A stretch of DNA of 64,000 bases from Valencia hispanica. Lineage: Eukaryota; Chordata; Actinopteri; Cyprinodontiformes; Valenciidae. The notes beneath the pieces are model-generated. The model had not been told where the DNA came from, did not search any database, and was given only the letters and a program-made list of their open reading frames with translations. The DNA lies in assembly GCA_963556495.2 (NCBI GenBank), contig OY747710.1:24927500-24991499 (forward strand), written 5' to 3'. Of the stretch, positions 60,961 to 64,000 are shown piece by piece. The translations under genes and the position numbers were made by a program. Position 1 is the stretch's first letter. Every line of letters starts with the position of its first letter.

Positions 60961-61144
60961 TAAAGAAGAAGCAAATGAAGAGCTCAGACACACCCATAGT
61001 GAACAGAGTGTTCTCCGTTTGCACCATTAAGCAAACACTTTGCAAACAAGCAGATCCTTTCAGCAACGTTTAGAGACACACCAACAAAAGGCAAACAGTT
61101 CTTAGTCTTAAATCCCAAAATCTGTGATGCACTGATTGAATCCA

Positions 61145-61564
61145 TCTAGAGATGCACCAATCAAGCTTTTCAAGGCCGACATTGATTTCTAGTTAGGAAA
61201 ATATTGCAGTAGATTATTTAATGGAAGTTGTTTTTGTATTTTTCCACCAAAGCATGCATCCTTAACCTTTATCTGATTTTCATTCAACTCAAAAAAGTGT
61301 GTTAAAAAACATGCTGCTGATTGCTGCGTTTGTAGATAAAATGGGCGGTAGTTCTTAGTTTTGATCCATTTAATGACAAAAAAACCAAAGCATCATTGGC
61401 TGACTGATTTTTGTATCTATAATTATATGCTAACCAACATATGCTGTTTTTCATTCATACTTTGGCCTAAACCTTCTTGCAGACATTAGATCAAATCAGA
61501 TTAATGGCTTGAAACGATTGCTGATTAACTACTTTTCTGATTCCTGGTAACTGGCACTCCTACA
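61145..61564. mobile_element. hAT-like non-autonomous fragment
   Basis: Left TAGAGATGCACCAATCAAGC; right, reverse-complemented, TAGGAGTGCCAGTTACCAGG, an imperfect inverted pair. The body resembles 12537-12880. No matching target duplication was found. Confidence 0.4.
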
Positions 61565-62079
61565 TCAAAACAAGAAGGAAAAAAAGTAAAACCAATAATA
61601 GGTCATGGGGATAATATTTACAGTCAATACAGCTCAAAATATTTCTACCCATTAAAACATTTCCAGGTTGAAATCAATCGAGAGGGAAATCTTATGCTTT
61701 AGATAGCAAATCTGATGTACGGGAAAGGAAGAAGGGATCTGATTCATTTATTTGTTATGCATGCACATATTACTCAAACATCCTATTCTGTTTGCAGAAA
61801 TGTCAACCTTGTGATCTATTTCTGTAACCTATGTTGGATTACAAATAGCATGCTATAATCCTAGGTAGAGGTTATGTATGAGATGGTCTTGGTATGATAA
61901 TCCTAGAGTAAAAATACCACAGTTTCATGCCATCATGTTATTTATACATACATTTTAAATGAAAGTATACAACATGATTTAACTGTGTTTGGTGCAGCTA
62001 AAATAACTGATTATTGTAGCTAAGGCAATTTACTGTTATTTAAAACCTAGATAATACACAGACTGCAGCAGCAACAATA

Positions 62080-63581
62080 TAAACTCAGCAAATAAATAAA
62101 CGTCCCTTTTTCAGGACTGTGTATTTCAACAATAATGTTGTAAAAATCCAAATAACTTTACAGATCTTCATTGTAAAAGGTTTAAACAATGTTTTCCATG
62201 CATGTTCAATTAACCATAATCAATTAATTAACATGCACCTGTGGAATGGTCGTTAAGACCATAACAGCTTACAGAAAGTAGGCATTTAAGGTCACAGTTC
62301 TAAAAACGCAGGACACTAAAGAGACTTGTCTACGGACTGTGAAAAACACCCAAAGAAAGATGCCCAGGGTCCCTGCTCATCTGTGTGAACGTGCATTAGG
62401 GATGCTGCAGGGAGGCACGGGGACTGCTGATGTGGCTAGGGCAATAAATTGCCATGTCCGCACTGTGAGACGCCTAAGACAGCGCTACAGGGAGACAGGA
62501 AGGACAGCTGATCATCCTCGCAGTGGAAGACCACGTGTAACAACACCTGCACAGGATCGGTACATCCGAATATCACACCTGCGTGACAGGTACAGGATGG
62601 CCACAACAACTGCCCGAGTCACACCAGGAACACACAATCCCTCCATCAGTGCTCAGACTGTCCGCAATAGGCTGAGAGAGGCTGGACTGAGGGCTTGTAG
62701 GCCTGTTGTAAGGCAGGTCCTTACCAGACATCACCAGCAACAACGCCGCCTATGGGCACAAACCCACCTTCGCTGCACCAGACAGGAGTGGCAAAAAGTG
62801 CTCTTCACTGATGAGTCACGGTTTTGTCTCACCAGGGGTGATGGACGGATTCGTGTTTATCGTCAAAGGAATGAGCGTTACACCGAGGCCTGTACCCTGG
62901 ACCGGGATCAATTTGGATGTGGGGGGTCCATCATGGTCTGGGGCGGTATATCACATCACCATCGGACTGAGCTTGTTGTCATTGCAGGCAATCTCAATGC
63001 CTTGCGGTACAGGGAGGACATCCTCCTCCCTCATGTGGTACCCTTTATGCATGCTCATCCGGACATGATCCGCCAGCTGGACAATGCCACCACCAGCCAT
63101 ACTGCTCGTTCTGTGCGTGAGTTTCTGCATGACAGCAATGTCAGTGTTCTGCCATGGCCAGCGAAGAGCCCGGATCTCAATCCCATTGAGCACGTCTGGG
63201 ACCTGTTGGATCCCAGGGTGAGGGCAAGGGCCATTCCCCCCAGAAATGTCCAGGAACTTGCAAGTGCCTTGGTGGAAGAGTGGGGTAACATCTCACAGCA
63301 AGAACTGACAAATCTGGTCCAGTCCATGAGGAGGAGATGCACTGCAGTACTTCAAGCAGCTGGTGGCCACACCAGATACTGACTGGTACTTTTGATTTTG
63401 AGCCTCCCTTCATTCAAGGACACATTATTCTATTTCTGTTAGTCACATGTCTGTGAAACATTTTTAGTTTATGTCTTATGGTGTTGACTCTTAGTGTTCA
63501 TACAGATATTTACACACATTAAGTTTACTGAAAGTAAAAACAGTTGAAAGTCAGAGGAAGTTTCTTTTTTTGCTGAGTTTA
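62080..63581 (+). mobile_element. Tc1-like transposon with short inverted repeats, apparently complete
   Basis: The left end is TAAACTCAGCAAATAAATAA; the right end, reverse-complemented, is TAAACTCAGCAAAAAAAGAA, then AAC and TCC on both. TA flanks at 62078-62079 and 63582-63583. Length 1502 bases. It holds an open transposase and lies upstream of the pdp1 coding exons in opposite orientation. The left repeat has diverged slightly more than in the 42473 element. Confidence 0.9.
62360..63382 (+). CDS. Tc1-like transposase, 340 residues, D-E spacing 35
   Basis: ATG at 62360 (an in-frame GTG lies 21 bases upstream but is unlikely to be used). The N-terminal helix-turn-helix has AINCHVRTVRRLRQRYRETG, then HPRSGRPRVTT. 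The catalytic core has LFTDESRF (first Asp), GGSIMVWGGIS, RQLDNATTSHTA (second Asp) and SPDLNPIEHVWD (Glu). By direct count 35 residues separate the second Asp from the Glu, one more than in the 42690-43709 protein; the extra residue is in DNATTSHTA. No stop or shift is seen. It may be active or recently active. Confidence 0.92.
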   Translation: MPRVPAHLCERALGMLQGGTGTADVARAINCHVRTVRRLRQRYRETGRTADHPRSGRPRVTTPAQDRYIRISHLRDRYRMATTTARVTPGTHNPSISAQTVRNRLREAGLRACRPVVRQVLTRHHQQQRRLWAQTHLRCTRQEWQKVLFTDESRFCLTRGDGRIRVYRQRNERYTEACTLDRDQFGCGGSIMVWGGISHHHRTELVVIAGNLNALRYREDILLPHVVPFMHAHPDMIRQLDNATTSHTARSVREFLHDSNVSVLPWPAKSPDLNPIEHVWDLLDPRVRARAIPPRNVQELASALVEEWGNISQQELTNLVQSMRRRCTAVLQAAGGHTRY

Positions 63582-63589
63582 TAATAAAA

Positions 63590-64000
63590 CACCCATTGAT
63601 ATTTACTAGTTTTCATGTGCATATTGCACAGAATAAAAGACGAAGTTTAAACGGCAACACAACAACAAATTGATATTAGTTAGCTGGTGAATTAGTTGAG
63701 CTATCAGCCCTGGTAGTAATGGTGCAAACATAGGTAGAGATGGTGTCACTGCTGTATGTTAAACCAATGGATTATTTCCAAACAGCCCAATGTGTATTTC
63801 TAGTTCTTTCAGCCAGCTGACCGGGAGGGTGCAGCCACAGTCGATGGAGGGCCAAACTGTGTAACTATGCTTTATACAACCAGAGAAAACTCTGGTGGTC
63901 ACTGTGGGATCTCATTTAAATAACTTAAGACTAATTAAACTGTTTAACAAAATGATAATATAGCAACTGAATATGTAACCAGTAATAGAGGGAAGTGTTA
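63590..64000. other. Stretch upstream of pdp1 with no recognised feature
   Basis: I see no exon, repeat or promoter I can support. The pdp1 leader exon may be here or beyond the window. Confidence 0.4.

Noticed and set aside
60960..61066. Possible extra N-terminal pdp1 coding upstream of 60960
   Set aside because: A clear TTCTTCTTTAG acceptor ends at 60961. The frames beyond it are intronic unless a new first exon is shown by transcripts.
1..64000. CRISPR array, operon or prokaryote-like defence system
   Set aside because: No regularly spaced repeats with unique spacers, and all genes are spliced vertebrate genes. The tandem repeats are simple microsatellites.

Overview
The window is vertebrate nuclear DNA, almost certainly from a teleost fish. 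It holds intron-rich genes with GT-AG splice sites, many Tc1-like, hAT-like and pogo-like DNA transposons, L2-like and RTE-like LINEs, a tRNA-derived SINE, and ATCC/GATA/TA microsatellites. It carries four protein-coding genes: rad54b (+, 5' part outside the window), gem (+), cdh17 (+) and pdp1 (-). The same four genes are neighbours, in this order and relative orientation, on human 8q22, so this is a conserved syntenic block. I cannot name the species.

Layout. 1-11.7 kb: the last 13 coding exons of rad54b (a SWI2/SNF2 recombination translocase, 823 residues encoded here). Its introns hold a roughly 1 kb foldback element and a nested Tc1/L2/SINE stack. 11.7-20.0 kb: intergenic, with LINE and hAT remnants and a local A-B-A' duplication. 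20.0-22.8 kb: gem, four coding exons, 306 residues, TATA-led. 22.8-26.5 kb: intergenic, with decayed Tc1 copies. 26.5-45.0 kb: cdh17 (LI-cadherin), one non-coding and 18 coding exons, 868 residues. Its introns contain decayed Tc1 elements, nested hAT elements, LINE 3' ends and a complete Tc1 element with an open 339-residue transposase. 45.0-53.5 kb: the interval between cdh17 and pdp1, with an L2-like LINE that has a 729-codon frame lacking the YADD box, an RTE-like fragment, a GC-rich dispersed repeat, an A/T hairpin between 17-base direct repeats and a tRNA-SINE. 53.5-61.0 kb: pdp1 on the minus strand, eight coding exons, 525 residues. 61-64 kb: sequence upstream of its coding exons, including a second open Tc1-like transposase.

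The three complete coding models and the rad54b part were assembled by hand from splice sites. Each sums to a whole number of codons with no internal stop in the frames I followed. The genes are functionally unrelated: DNA repair, calcium-channel and cytoskeletal regulation, epithelial adhesion, and mitochondrial pyruvate dehydrogenase activation. Their proximity is ancestral linkage, not an operon-like unit. I see no prokaryotic-type system, CRISPR array or new multi-gene system. The unusual content lies in the mobile-element structures, one non-canonical intron and a cysteine-containing insertion in the cadherin.
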